Assembly: GCA_026260175.1 (NCBI GenBank)
Contig: JAKCWW010000906.1
Coordinates: forward strand, 10,671 to 74,670
Direction: 5' to 3'
DNA length: 64,000 bases
Source of the DNA: Reticulitermes lucifugus
Lineage: Eukaryota; Arthropoda; Insecta; Blattodea; Rhinotermitidae
The position numbers were made by a program, and so were the translations under genes. Shown here in pieces: positions 11,396 through 21,918 of the stretch; positions within the stretch are counted from its first letter, which is position 1, and each line of letters begins with the position of its first letter. The notes beneath the pieces were generated by a model. It worked only from the letters and a program-made list of their open reading frames with translations. It did no database searches and was not told the origin of the DNA.

Positions 11396-11437
11396 ACCGA
11401 CGTTTCGGGACAATATATCGGTCCAATCTTCAAGGGT
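11396..11437 (-). ncRNA. Hammerhead-like motif, FB2 left arm
   Basis: On the minus strand: ACC, C, TTGAAGA, a GGAC/GTCC stem with a CGATATATT-type loop, CGAA, ACGT, C, GGT. The outer ACC and GGT can pair as a short stem I, and GUC precedes the predicted cut. The first core base is U rather than C in the best alignment. Confidence 0.4.
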
Positions 11438-11477
11438 CAAGAAGTCCAAGAATGCAATTTTCTTCTTGGACTTCTTG

Positions 11478-11519
11478 ACCCTTGAAGATGTAACCTATAT
11501 ATTGTCCCGAAACGTCGGT
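11478..11519 (+). ncRNA. Hammerhead-like motif, FB2 right arm
   Basis: This is the mirror copy of the left-arm motif (ACC ... TTGAAGA ... GTCCC GAA ACGT C GGT). Stem II is weaker here because the 5' side reads GTAAC. The motif points toward the right end of the element. Confidence 0.35.
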
Positions 11520-11624
11520 AATGGATTACCACTCGACGCTGCGTAATATCGCAAAAGAGCTAAGTGTATTCTGTAATTCTTAAGCTTACCAAAAGTTGCT
11601 ATGTAGAATAATGATATTTAAATG

Positions 11625-11788
11625 ATAAAAGGCAGTTAGTCGCCAGCCTCTCACCTTGTTGACACGAATTCGATCCCAGGGCCGGTCCACGTGAAATTTG
11701 TGGTTGAAAAAGTGTCGCTGAGACGGGTTCTTCTAATAGTATTGCGTTTCTCCCTGTCATTATCATTCCACCGATGCTCCGTACTCAT
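11625..11788 (+). mobile_element. SINE-B, head and body, no tail
   Basis: Reads GGCAGTTAGTCGCC, CCTCTCACC, a B-box-like ATTCGATCCC (about 11670), GTGAAATTTGTGG, GTCGCTGAGACGGG and a CCACCGATGCTCC block, in SINE-B order. The shared 3' tail is missing. Confidence 0.75.
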
Positions 11789-11789
11789 A

Positions 11790-13100
11790 TTTATCTTAAC
11801 ACTAATTCTGATGAGGAGGAGAAGCGTGCGAAGTCTGTAGACCACAAAAAGAAGCAATGCTCTTGCGGATATCAGGAACCATTGGGCAGAACGTTAGTTT
11901 CACATTGTTTTATCAATCTTCAAAGGGTTAAATTAAAGAAAATTAACTCCAGTTTTTTTTAGAGAAAGATGCAGTTCAAAATAAAAATTCATCAACCGAT
12001 TCGACTTCAAGCAACTTTTATCTAAATTTTGATTGTGTTTTACTGCTTCTCAGAAACCATTATAGGAAAGGTTATGGGCATGAGAAAAGCCGACAATAAT
12101 CCAATATCACTTTACGACTTCCTCGTAGAATTTACTGCAGCAATATATTCTAGTATTAGTTTCCGGGCTGTACAGTAAAGTTATCACAACGTAAAAGTGC
12201 TGTGTTTATGAGCATCCACTAAATTTTAGTAATGTTTCTGTGTTCATTAATACGCGCGCACACCCTGTTTTATATGGTGTTCTGTCCAACTGTATCAATT
12301 TGTCACTGACTAAATCTTCCTTCTATTACAAACATCCTGGACTGCCTAATCATTTCTGGAGTTCTTTCATAACTATTACACACGTTTGTTCTGTGGTTTA
12401 TTTTACCACGCTGTCAGTATATCGGACTATGCAGCGTCGAGCTAACGACTAATGATAAGTTTGGAAGGATTCGGAAGGAAGCTGTCGTAATCTCATCAGA
12501 TATACGAGTACTGCGAAGTGCTTGGTGGGGCTAAGGATATGGTCAGAAGAGTTCCATTTTGGGCATAGTCTGAACCACGTCTAGAGTCTACCGCTACACC
12601 AGCCTCCTCTCTGTATTGCTTATACCGAATTTTATCTTGGTAAAACTCGATGTAATGTTAATGGATATTTCTCTGAATGTGCATTTAGCTTCTCAGGTTT
12701 TGTTAATAGAGTATTTTCTCTCTTTTCCATTAAGGATATATACTGGCATTTTTTACATCTGGGTAAATCAACACAAAGTATTCCGTATAAAGTTAATAGA
12801 CACTCAGTTATGAAAACATTTTTCGCCTTTGCAGGTAATCTGAAGACTTAAGATATTTCGATTCTAGAAAGATGAAGGAACAAGGTAACACAGCAAACTT
12901 CGTAATGGAGTTCCTAATGTGTAATTACTTGCTGATTAACTAACTTCTTGTGAGAGAGTATTCCTTCGGAAACCCATAGTCACTCACCTAGTCAAGAAAT
13001 TCCCCATCATATGGCTTTATGGCTTTGTTTCCATGTTCACAACAACCCACCATAACTAGGTGAATCAGTCCACATTATCACACTATATATTTCATAAGCG
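11790..13100. other. Unassigned AT-rich stretch
   Basis: Nothing recognised. A patch near 12470-12600 with higher GC (GGTGGGGCTAAGG, CACGTCTAGAGTC) could be an old SINE, but I cannot align it to the families here. Confidence 0.4.
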
Positions 13101-13113
13101 TAAGCCTAAATAA

Positions 13114-13524
13114 GCCGATCCCAGTGGCCGTGCGGTCTAAGGCGTGGGTCTTCGGCGGCTCGCTTACTAGGATCGTNNNNNNNNNNNNNNNNNNNNNNNN
13201 NNNNNNNNNNNNNNNNNNNNNNNNNNNNNNNNNNNNNNNNNNNNNNNNNNNNNNNNNNNNNNNNNNNNNNNNNNNNNNNNNNNNNNNNNNNNNNNNNNNN
13301 NNNNNNNNNNNNNNNNNNNNNNNNNNNNNNNNNNNNNNNNNNNNNNNNNNNNNNNNNNNNNNNNNNNNNNNNNNNNNNNNNNNNNNNNNNNNNNNNNNNN
13401 NNNNNNNNNNNNNNNNNNNNNNNNNNNNTGTGGTGTGTCTCAAATGTGTGTGACCATGAAACCTCGATGAAACGAGGAGGCCCAGGCCCATGTAGGGCTG
13501 TCGAGCCATACAAAGAAAAAAAAA
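13114..13524 (+). mobile_element. SINE-A interrupted by an assembly gap
   Basis: The head (CCGATCCCAGTGGCCG, TCTAAGGCG) runs to 13176, then 252 N (13177-13428), then the 3' part (GTGACCATGAAACCTCG...GAGCCATAC and an A-run). A likely target duplication CCTAAATAA lies at 13105-13113 and 13525-13533. Other copies are about 250 bp, so the unknown part should be near 110 bp and the 252-N length is probably not real. Frames containing X residues here are artefacts. Confidence 0.85.
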
Positions 13525-13534
13525 CCTAAATAAA

Positions 13535-14155
13535 TTTCTAAACAACTATCTATGGAGTTAACCCTTTATTGCGCAGGATACGAAAGCATTCAGTTGATGT
13601 GAGATTTTATGTTCTCCCGGAGTTTGCTGAAGAGATAAGTCTTTTAGTATGTTACGCCGTTTATATTGGTAAAAATTTATCGGTGTTTGAATTAACGTAG
13701 TGTCTTCATTTTCCACGAAACGCCAGTATTTCTTTACCAAACTACATACTGTAACTTGAACATTCCCTTCCTGTTGATACATTTTCCACAAATTGTTAAT
13801 TTATTGTTTTTGAGTTGAAGGAAAAATTTTTGCTTAACTTGACTACTTGAATTATGCCTTAATCCTTTTATGAGTTTAGTCCCTTTGCTGGATGAGTGTG
13901 CTGCATCAATAGTTATTTGAACAACGCAAGCGATCGTTTAATTGTATTTCCCTTCTTTCTGAATCGTTGTTTATTCCAGTTGAACTGAGATAAAACAATC
14001 ATCAATAGTGGGATTACTTCGCTAGGGAACAGCAGCAATTCAATCATTGTTACACGTGGTGGTAACTGTACATTCATCAGTGCAATCTGGCGGTCAGTCT
14101 GAGTAGATCTTCGCTTTTATCCAACACGTAAAGAAGAATAGGAGTGTAATATTTA
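13535..14155. other. Unassigned stretch
   Basis: No gene, tRNA or repeat recognised. One minus-strand frame of 77 codons (13558-13791) lacks any motif. Confidence 0.5.
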
Positions 14156-14164
14156 TCAAGTGTG

Positions 14165-14252
14165 ACATTTGAGGTTCTCACAGCGGTTATTATGAAGAGT
14201 AGTGTGTTCTGGAATGTTACGCTGTGTAGTCTGATAGAAATACACCGGCCTT
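14165..14252 (+). repeat. Single fold-back arm (16.6-kb type)
   Basis: TTCTCACAGCGGTTATTATG followed by TTCTGGAATGTTACGCTGTG and TAGTCTGATAG matches the minus strand of 16755-16835. The partner arm and ribozyme-like motif are not found downstream. Confidence 0.55.
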
Positions 14253-14319
14253 ACGGTGGAACCTACTTCAGGTAACAACCCGTAGAACATTATTTTTTCA
14301 GCCGTTCCCTTATACATAA

Positions 14320-14482
14320 AAAATTTAAAGTAAGTTTGTCCCTGTACATGCATGACGGCGTATAGGGGGAGTGATGGTGGGGATCCACTCGTTCTTAACC
14401 TTGGCACTAGATGCAGGTGAGTGTTTAACCTCACGTCCCAGCCGATTTACGCCGGTGAAAGCTCGCCCGTTACCCACGTTGT
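14320..14482 (-). mobile_element. SINE-C fragment (3' half)
   Basis: Plus-strand blocks TTGTCCCTGTACATGCATGA, GATCCACTCGTTCTTAACC, GGCACTAGATG and GCCGATTTACGCCGG correspond in order to 57430-57560, the minus-strand SINE-C. The tRNA-like head is missing. Confidence 0.65.
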
Positions 14483-14484
14483 CT

Positions 14485-15405
14485 TTTACGTAACACAGGA
14501 TTATCACACAGGCACGAGACAAGGTAGAGTAATTGCAGGAAGGCAAATATTTGAAGCAAATTTAATTGTGGAATGCCTTATTTTATGTTTTATGAAATAT
14601 GATCTGTTTCAGTGTAAGAGGTTTCTATTTGAAATCACTTAGATTGATTGCTTCTTACTCGTGTACTAGACTGACTGTCTGCATCCGTGACTTGCCACGT
14701 GTCAAGCGTATGATATTTTGCAGGCATGCTCAACCATTCATTTTGTCTGCTTGCGAACAACATGAAATTCAATAAAAGAATAAAGAATGAGTAAACATGC
14801 ATGTAATTACGTGATTAATGTGATTATAATTGTGTATTTTCTATGCATCATGTGCAATAAAATTGGACTGATAATAATAGGAAGAAATTGATGATAATTT
14901 CAATTCGCAACCTAGTCCAGGGTGTCGCTATTTTTAGCACATTTTTGCAAAACGAACTTGTAATATGTCTCAATAAAGAAACTTCTTATAAGTTTTCAAA
15001 ATTGATTCGGCGATCTCTCGGCTTTTCCAGGGAAAGGGTTAAAATACATTTTTCATTTCGAATATCTTCGCGGGCAACACAACACTGTGTTGCGGGCAAC
15101 ATGCTTTTCGCGATCTACGGGTTGAGCAGTCCGGGTGTTCTGGAATATTATGCCTTGTAATGTGGTGTTCATCTGTCATGCTACACGGCGTCATATTTCA
15201 CAAGACCATGATTTTTATAACACCGTGAGGATTACCGATTTTAAATTTGATTTTAAATTTGACACCTGAGCCAGGTTATTTTTGTGATGCTACAAATTTA
15301 ATCCACTTTATATATGTTGATATCAGTGCGCAAAATTTCACGCACTCTTCAAGGTTTTCAGTAGTCTGTATCAAACGGAAACTTAAGTGCTTCTCACTGT
15401 CACCA
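14485..15405. other. Mostly unassigned; one fold-back arm trace
   Basis: At 15135-15165 GTGTTCTGGAATATTATGCC resembles the fold-back arm start, alone. At 15236-15262 a 14-bp unit (GATTTTAAATTTGA) is present twice in tandem. The rest is featureless. Confidence 0.45.
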
Positions 15406-15420
15406 CGTGCCGTTTGCATT

Positions 15421-15669
15421 TTTTCCCCCCAATGGCGCAACAGCCCCTAGTGGGCCAAAACCTCCTCATTATCGAGGCTTCACGATCACACTCAGTTAAA
15501 CACACCACACTCGGTAGGACTTCTCTGGAGGAGTGATCAGCCCGACGCAGAGAGACCTCTACCTGAAAACACACAGACATCCATACCCCCGGCGGGATTA
15601 GAACCCGCAATCCCAGCAAGCGAGCGGCCGAGGACCCACGCATTAGACTGCGCGGCCACTGGAATCGAC
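15421..15669 (-). mobile_element. SINE-A, full length
   Basis: Minus-strand head TCCAGTGGCCGCGCAG, TCTAATGCG, then a B-box region with GGTTCTAATCC, body and tail (CTAGGGGCTGTTGCG). Probable diverged target duplication GCCGTTTGCATT (15409-15420) and GCCGCCTGCAGTT (15670-15682). The body lacks part of the GTGAGTGTTGTG segment present in other copies. Confidence 0.8.
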
Positions 15670-15762
15670 GCCGCCTGCAGTTACATTTACATAAATGTTA
15701 ACTTAATAATACTGGATGATTTTTTCGTATATACTGGGAACTGAGATTACTGAGTAGGTATA

Positions 15763-16320
15763 GTGACTAATATAGGGGTCCTTTATCCGGTAGGGCAAAA
15801 ACGTCTTCTTTCCACCAAGGGGTCCATACCGATTCTGGATCTCGCCAAGCCTCATATTCAGTCTGTTTCTCTGGTGGTATCGTGGCCAAGGCGTGATTTT
15901 TACCATACATTTCAGTCTAATGCCAGGTTAAGAATAAATGGATTTTTACTCCACCAATATGGAAGTAGAAAAAGGAAAGAAACTAATCTACAGTTACGTT
16001 CACTTATCCTATATTACCTCACCAGGTGTCAGTCAGAGACATTCGAGATTCATGAAAGTCGATTCATTCAAACGCTACTAGTATGTATGGTAGTTACAGA
16101 TACATGCAAATTCGTGGTAACAGTATGGAATATGGATCTTTATATTCTGAACGTGGTTGTTAATTTTGCATTGCAATCAGGAATATTCCACAGTGCTTGT
16201 CACCCATTGGGCAATTACAGAAACAAGATATATTCACCGTGTCTATGCAGCATCATCCGTTACGCTTCCCCTTTCCCTCCTCCTCCTCAACCGCACCCTT
16301 TCTGCATCTCCTGCCCTTAG
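15763..16320 (+). other. Unrecognised 185-codon open frame
   Basis: This is the longest frame outside the tandem repeats. I find no domain, signal peptide or family resemblance. Its first third overlaps a minus-strand stretch (about 15770-15870) that resembles a dispersed insect repeat. Its last part is proline/cysteine-rich from simple pyrimidine sequence (CCCTTTCCCTCCTCCTCC). A chance open frame is the best explanation. Confidence 0.3.
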
Positions 16321-16624
16321 ATTTACGTATATATTTTGTTCCCTTAAATGCACTGTTTACACTAACACTGTTAAACAAGTATATAAAATCACAGGTTTTT
16401 TTCGCAGCGGAAATTACAACACTACGTCACGGTACTAAATAGCTTTTGTTTTACTTGTGTCAGACGTCAATATCCGTTGCCAAGATTAGCCTCGACATCT
16501 GAACAACTGGCAGGTCCTACAAATGAACAACCAGTCCGAAACTACAACTTTAAAATAAACCAGTTACGATTTCGTTTATTCCTTGTCAAGAAGTTGTTCG
16601 AGACAGATGAGTAGCTGATGAATT

Positions 16625-16835
16625 GTACTGTTTCCTGACAGGTGACACCGCGTAGTCTTGATAGCTAGTTACCAGCGTTTCGGAGAAACTTCATGACGTC
16701 ATCTTTAGGCTATGCTCTTCTGCTCTGCAAATGGGGGCAGTAGGTTTCTCAGGCAAGTTATAACTAGCTGCCGGCCTACACAGCGTCTAATTCCAGAAAA
16801 CATTAGTCTGCAATAACCGCTGTGAGCACCTATGA
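16625..16835 (-). mobile_element. Fold-back element FB3
   Basis: Arms ACACCGCGTAGTCTTGATAG...CTAGTTACCAGCG (16646-16677) and, inverted, TTATAACTAGCTGCCGGCC...CACAGCGTC (16757-16788) pair imperfectly. A hammerhead-like motif sits next to the lower-coordinate arm (16676-16715, minus strand: CTAAAGATGACGTC...CTCCGAAACGCTGG). The outer part CTCACAGCGGTTAT matches 14172. No clean target duplication was found. Confidence 0.6.
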
Positions 16836-17326
16836 ACTCTCATGTGTATTTAATGTTTACATGTAGAATATGATGCTGATCGATGTTGGAATCGTGGGTA
16901 ATTCAAGAGTAGATCCCATAGTTAAATACACATAATGTGCACGCCACAAGAAGGGGGTATCTATGTAGGGGGGAAGGGAGAGTAACTCTGCGCCTGCGCG
17001 CACTATTCCTGTTTGGCAGACATAATTTATGTCTGATTTTTCCCCTGTAGTGCAGGTAAGTGGACTGATATTTTCGGAATACAGGATAACGTGAATTTCC
17101 TCCCGCCTCGCCTATCCAGCTCTGACAGCTTCTCGTGGTTTGCTGTAATAATTAGCAGTATAGCTGAGGTGCTTTTAAGTTACTTGGACTGGGAAACTAG
17201 TAGAATGCCAGGCCACAGACTACGCAGTTTGTGTTGGGAAGTTTTTTTTACGTTTTTCTTCCCGTTGTGTTAGACATAATAACGAGGGAAATAAATTGCC
17301 ATCAACACAACTAGTAATTTGGCACC

Positions 17327-17357
17327 ATGTTTCGACTTCAGGACATCATCTTGAGGT
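17327..17357 (-). ncRNA. Degenerate hammerhead-like motif
   Basis: On the minus strand: CCTCAAGATGATGTCC, TGAAGTCGAAACATGG. The order CT(C)AAGA-T-stem-CGAAACATG is kept, but stems I and II pair poorly. It adjoins the LINE end at 17368. Confidence 0.25.
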
Positions 17358-17367
17358 CAGTAGTATA

Positions 17368-17725
17368 ACTAACTAACTAACTCCATGCAGCAGAGTCCTT
17401 CTTCAGAAGCTAACAGGTCGTCAGCTAATCAAGAAATTCCCCGCGTTTCATGGAACCCGAAGGTTCATTACCACATTCACAAGAGCCCGCCACCTGTTCC
17501 TATCCTGAGCCATATCAATCCAGTCCATGCCCTCCCATCCCACTTCTTGAAGATCCATTTTAATATTATCCTCCCATCTACGCTTGGTCTTTCAAGTGGT
17601 CTCCTTCCTTCAGGTCTCCCCACCAAAATCCTGTCTGCACCTCTTCCCTCCCCCATAAATGCTGCATGCCCCGCCCACCTCATTTCAGGCCAGTGGTATA
17701 TAATACATAAAGTAATTGTGTACAT
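17368..17725 (-). mobile_element. RTE-like LINE 3' end
   Basis: The minus frame at 17477-17725 reads [20 protein letters not shown], then [13 protein letters not shown], then DLIWLR-type [10 protein letters not shown], the C-terminus of a widespread endonuclease/reverse transcriptase LINE (R..GH..RM...VG.PEG.RPLGRP...W). The 3' UTR continues toward low coordinates and ends in a (GTTA)n tail at 17366-17382. It is related to the copies at 30535, 38195, 61003 and 62590. It is 5'-truncated with no catalytic domain. Confidence 0.75.
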
Positions 17726-17729
17726 TGTA

Positions 17730-18755
17730 TTGAGTTTTGCATTGAGATCTCAATTGTACAGTTTGATAAAATACATGTCGATCTGTCAAATCAGTTATAT
17801 ACAAGACAGGTTAGAAGGTTGAAATGGTTTAGTGACTGTTAAAACATTCAGGAATTGTACTGCCGTATATTGACTATGATATCGGTTCGTGGATTTTGTT
17901 TTACAGGTTTGTGTTGTGGATTGTTTGTCCGAATTCGTTTTTCTTCTTGCTGTGGAGACAGGGTTGTGGATATTGGTGTCTGATTGGTTTTGGAGTTCGT
18001 GCGTGTTGTTTGTCAAACTGTTCAGAAGATGTTTGGAGAATATTTTAGCGAACTCTTCTGAGTTTCCTCTTTTCTATCATTGTCGTAATATTAAATATTA
18101 TCTATTGGATTGAAATGCACTAATTTACTACTGTCCATTCCCTAATATGCTTCCTTAATAGCTGAGACATTTCGGAATTGCTTTTGAGTGGTTAATATGT
18201 AAACCATTAGGATAGAATATACCAAACATTCAGTTAAATATGTATACACCGGTCTCAGGTTTCATATTAAATGCTTTTCATCCATCAGTTTTTCCTGGAA
18301 TATATTATGGATCGTGGAGTGCATATTTCAGTACATATATTGATGGCAAGTACTACGAAATATGTTGTGTGTTGAGGTCTCGTTATATCTTCTATCTCTT
18401 GTTATCTGACTGGGACTGTTTGTATGATCTGCGTTGAACCAAATTTATAATGAAGTGTCCATACAGCTTTGCGCAACTTCTCGGCAGCTTTTCTAATAAT
18501 TTTTCACAAAAGAATGTCGTGTCCTCCTAACAAACTCCATGAATAGAAATTACCCTAAGAAGTTAATACTATTGTAGTCAGTCAAATTTCCCACCTTTTC
18601 TGGAAACTTGCAGTTAATTCATTAGTAAAGAACATATTACAGTGTGGAAGAGAGAGTTTATGTAATATATTAAGGTTTTACTCCTTACAGAAAAGAAAAA
18701 CCAAGAAAGACCTACGGGAATGTCGAGGTCTAAAACACGGTATCTTCCGAGATTA
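17730..18755. other. Unassigned AT-rich stretch
   Basis: Nothing recognised on either strand. Frames are under 75 codons. Confidence 0.5.
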
Positions 18756-18759
18756 CTGT

Positions 18760-19135
18760 ATTCTGGAATGTAACACTATGCAATGTAGCAGTTACGTACC
18801 AACATATCGGAGGAAACTGTTGCCAAACCGCACAGCCTTTCATATCAGAAGGAAGCATTACAATTCTGAAGGAATCTGACGAAGAAGTATCACAGTTTGA
18901 TTCATTCACTCTTTGGACTTCGACTTTATCCCGTGATTGAAGTCAAGAGTAAAATAACATTTCGGGGCAGAACTGGTCGCCGTTCTCAGGTAAAACTGTG
19001 GGAGAAACACCAATATAAAAAGCCATTCGAATCTCAGAGGGCTAGAATAATTTCTCTTATAGAACCCAGTGCAGTAGATGTACTTCTTACTCCTACCAGA
19101 GGACTGGGATAGATTCTGCCCCCGAAACGCCTTCT
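18760..19135 (+). repeat. Fold-back-type arm and distant ribozyme-like motif
   Basis: 18762-18830 reads TATTCTGGAATGTAACACTA, then GCAATGTAGCAGTTACGTACC and AACATATCGG, resembling the FB3 arm. At 19096-19128, CCAGAGGA, C, TGGG, loop, CCCC and GAAAC repeats the motif order seen at 10284. Whether both belong to one element is uncertain. Confidence 0.4.
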
Positions 19136-19169
19136 TTTAATTTTCAGGCGCGCTCACATAAGTCGCGCA

Positions 19170-19340
19170 AAGCGCCTTTTAACTTTGTCAGGTCCGTCCG
19201 TCCGTCCGCATGTATCATCTCGGCTACGACTGGAAAGTTTTTCATGAAATTTAATGTTGGGTACGTTTATGAAAATCTGTCACGAAATACAAGATTTCGT
19301 TGAAATCTGACAAAAATGTGGGGCGTTTTGCATGCAGACT
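19170..19340 (+). repeat. Dispersed repeat R1, second copy
   Basis: A (GTCC)n run, GCATGTATCATCTCGG, TTCATGAAATTTAATGTT, AAAATCTGTCACGAAA, TTGAAATCTGACAAAAATG: the same block order as 7725-7900. Overlapping open frames at 19251-19604 on both strands show no motif. Confidence 0.6.
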
Positions 19341-19344
19341 TAAG

Positions 19345-20660
19345 CGCGTTTGTATTGGTGACGGCGCTATGAAATATGCTGTAGATAGACAAAAATGCAA
19401 AGGGAATACATTGTTCCATTTCAGTTGCAACATTCAGCGGTTGACAACGACATGTGGCCCAACAGTACAAAAGGAAGGCATTGTTGCATTTTCGAGGCAG
19501 CGCATTCAATGTTATGCTCACGCTGCCTGTCTTCTTATTTTACGGTGGGGCGGTGGACGAAATTCCAAGGATTAATGAGTCCAAGTGGAAGAGAGCCATT
19601 TTGATGCTCCGTAACATCAGAAACTCCGATCTCTCCGTACCTCCGGGACATGTAACAGGAGTCTAATTACAGATACGTGATAAGCGGACCGTATACCAAT
19701 TTACAAAATTCGGCATACTTTATATTTGTGTGTTCAGAATTTTTAGGCACCTTATACCATAATTTTCCTTCCCTGTTTCTGTAAAAAAAGTTCTTTGCCT
19801 TCTTCATTCCATTTGCTTCTAAGTATTATAGATCATGACGAAAATTAAACCCGAAACAGAACAATTTTACTCGTCCCATGTCAGTGTCCGAAATCCAAAT
19901 TTCTTGCTTAAATAAAATATGAATATAAAAGCTTTTGCGGCCTTCATGTCTCTGACATACGCATTTGAAGAACATTTAGAATTGTTACTTGCAGAGTAAT
20001 TTAATTAATTCCTTTCTAAAATAAGTGACCAAAAATAAATATGTTTTCTTCACTATGTCATACTTTTAGAGATCCACGATTGCGTAGTCGATGTAGACGC
20101 TAAACTGTGGACTGGACCATCGAGGAATTGTTTTCCCGGCAGGGCAACGACATTTCATGCGAACACGTTTATAAGTATTCTGTCAGTGTCGCAGATTCAA
20201 CAATTCGCAACCTTTAATTCGAAATAAATATATCTCTTCTGTTTCGTTTTTAGCATATCTCACGGTTTGTGAGAAGTTTCTCCAGAACGTTTTATTTCTG
20301 CTGTACCATTTTCGAAAATTTTACAGTTTTAACGTTGCATAATCTTTCAAGGACGGACGAGCTAGCTTCTGCAACACTTTTCTATTCGACTTCGGATTTA
20401 GAAGATAAAATTCTCCCACCAAGACCTTTGAATATTTGAACACTCAGTGGGAGTCTCTTAAAAGCTCAGTTTTGTCTTATGTTTTATGGAACAGGCGAAC
20501 AAAAACAAAGTTTTAGTGTTTTTCCGACTTAGTATTACAAGATAAAAATGTTCTGGCCCAGCTTTTTGACCACTCCGTGTCTGTTATTGCGAATTTAACT
20601 TTGTATTTACTTTCAGTAAAAACACATTTTTAAAATGAAACCTTTTTTGCCTTTCCGGAC
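19345..20660. other. Unassigned stretch
   Basis: The first 300 bp have several overlapping open frames (up to 91 codons) with no family signature. The remainder is AT-rich with no visible repeat. Confidence 0.4.
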
Positions 20661-20662
20661 CA

Positions 20663-20820
20663 CACCGTGGCTCAGGCGGTTAGTCGCCACACTATCACGG
20701 TAGAGGCACGGGTTCAATCACAGGCCACTTTTTGTCGGATTTACGGCGGAAAAGGTAGCACCTAGGCAGGCTTTTATCAGAGTATTTCAGTTTTGTCATT
20801 ATCATTCTACCAATTATTTA
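20663..20820 (+). mobile_element. SINE-B, head and body, diverged
   Basis: CCGTGGCTCAGGCGGTTAGT, CGCC, a B-box-like GGTTCAATCAC (about 20711), GCCACTTTTTGTCGGATTT, then TTCAGTTTTGTCATTATCAT. The tRNA head is well kept; the 3' tail is absent. Confidence 0.75.
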
Positions 20821-20824
20821 ACTT

Positions 20825-21485
20825 AACGCTTTTAAATAACACATTTCAAACACTTGTCTTTTGCCAGTTTTCGCTATATAGTCTCTTGTGTTCAAAACAT
20901 TGTCACATTTCTGGGATTTTAGAATTTTCTGGAGACCCAGCAATGACCTTTCATCTATTAACTGATTTCTACATCACCTTTTCACGTATAAATGCTCATA
21001 ACTGATTGACATATGTGTATTATTGTATATCGATCATGGAATGCTGTGAGAATTCTGTTTTCGAAAGTCCAGCTGAATCATTTATTCCCTCATTTGCTCT
21101 GTCGATCTGTACATTAATGCACAATAAGTTTAAACTCGAATAATCTATCCCGATTAAAGCGAATTGCCAAGCAAGGCAAACAATCTAGTTAGCACTGTGT
21201 GAACTGTGACATTTAAGGTGCGTGGCGCACATTCCAAATTCTCACTCAATAGAACACAGGAATTATATGCACACGTTCCCTAATTCTGTCATATATTGCA
21301 GGTGGTGTACCTGGCAAACCACAATTGTGCGTTATATCAGCTGACATCGCTGAATGAACTACTCCGTGTAACTGTCATGCTTTCGACATTAATTCTCTAA
21401 ATATTTTGATGTTCTAAAATTGAATCTTAGTTCTTTGATGTTGTGCATCCATTTGAGCTTAGAAGTCAATAATGTTAGGTAATTA
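20825..21485. other. Unassigned stretch
   Basis: No feature recognised. A 70-codon plus frame at 20793-21005 begins inside the SINE-B end. Confidence 0.5.
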
Positions 21486-21497
21486 ATAGCACCGTCT

Positions 21498-21758
21498 TTT
21501 ATCTTCTCTATGCCGCAACAACCCCTAATGGGCAAGGGCCTCCTCAGTTTCGAGGTTTCACGATCACACTCAGACACACCTCAATCGGTAGGACTCCTCT
21601 GGACGAGTGATCGGCCCGTCGCAGAGACCTCTACCTGACAACACACAGCACTCACAAGATACAGACATCCATGCTCCTGGCGGGATTCGAACCCGCAATC
21701 CCAGCAAGCAAACAGCAGCAGACCCACGCCTTAGACCGCGCGGCCACTGGGATGGGCG
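21498..21758 (-). mobile_element. SINE-A, full length, with target duplication
   Basis: The minus-strand head CCAGTGGCCGCGCGG, TCTAAGGCG, B-box GGTTCGAATCC (about 21684-21694) and complete body are well preserved. The target duplication is ATAGCACCGTCT (21486-21497) versus ATATCACCGTCT (21759-21770), 11 of 12 identical. With intact A- and B-box-like sequences this is one of the younger-looking SINE-A copies. Confidence 0.9.
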
Positions 21759-21918
21759 ATATCACCGTCTAGTCGACTTAATAGTGTAAACTTTGGTGTC
21801 AATTACGAGGGGCGCTCGGAAATGATACGGACAGGGCTGGTGTTTCGGCATGTAAAAAGCTGTAAGATCGCGGGAGTTATCATCGGAGAATGTAGTATTA
21901 TTACATCATTCCACCACC

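Larger units (their letters stand above)
11317..11560. mobile_element. Fold-back element FB2, with 12-bp target duplication
   Basis: This is a near-perfect hairpin: arms 11347-11446 and 11455-11560 include TCAAGGGTCAAGAAGTCCAA and its complement around a centre near 11451. A perfect direct repeat TAAGTGTATTCT flanks it (11305-11316 and 11561-11572). The left extension (CAGGTTTCCGCCGCGATG) and arm sequence match FB1. Each arm carries an outward-pointing hammerhead-like motif. Two open frames here (81 and 82 codons) are arm shadows. Confidence 0.85.

Noticed and set aside
13078-13545. 155-, 135- and 109-codon frames across N runs
   Set aside because: They exist only because N stretches lack stop codons. 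The real sequence is SINE-A.
15763-16320. 185-codon frame as a host gene
   Set aside because: No domain, no conserved start context, and part of it overlaps apparent repeat and simple pyrimidine sequence.
16676-16715. Fully folded hammerhead in FB3
   Set aside because: The GAAAC half is present, but stem I can pair only after shifting away from the required positions, so it is described as degenerate.
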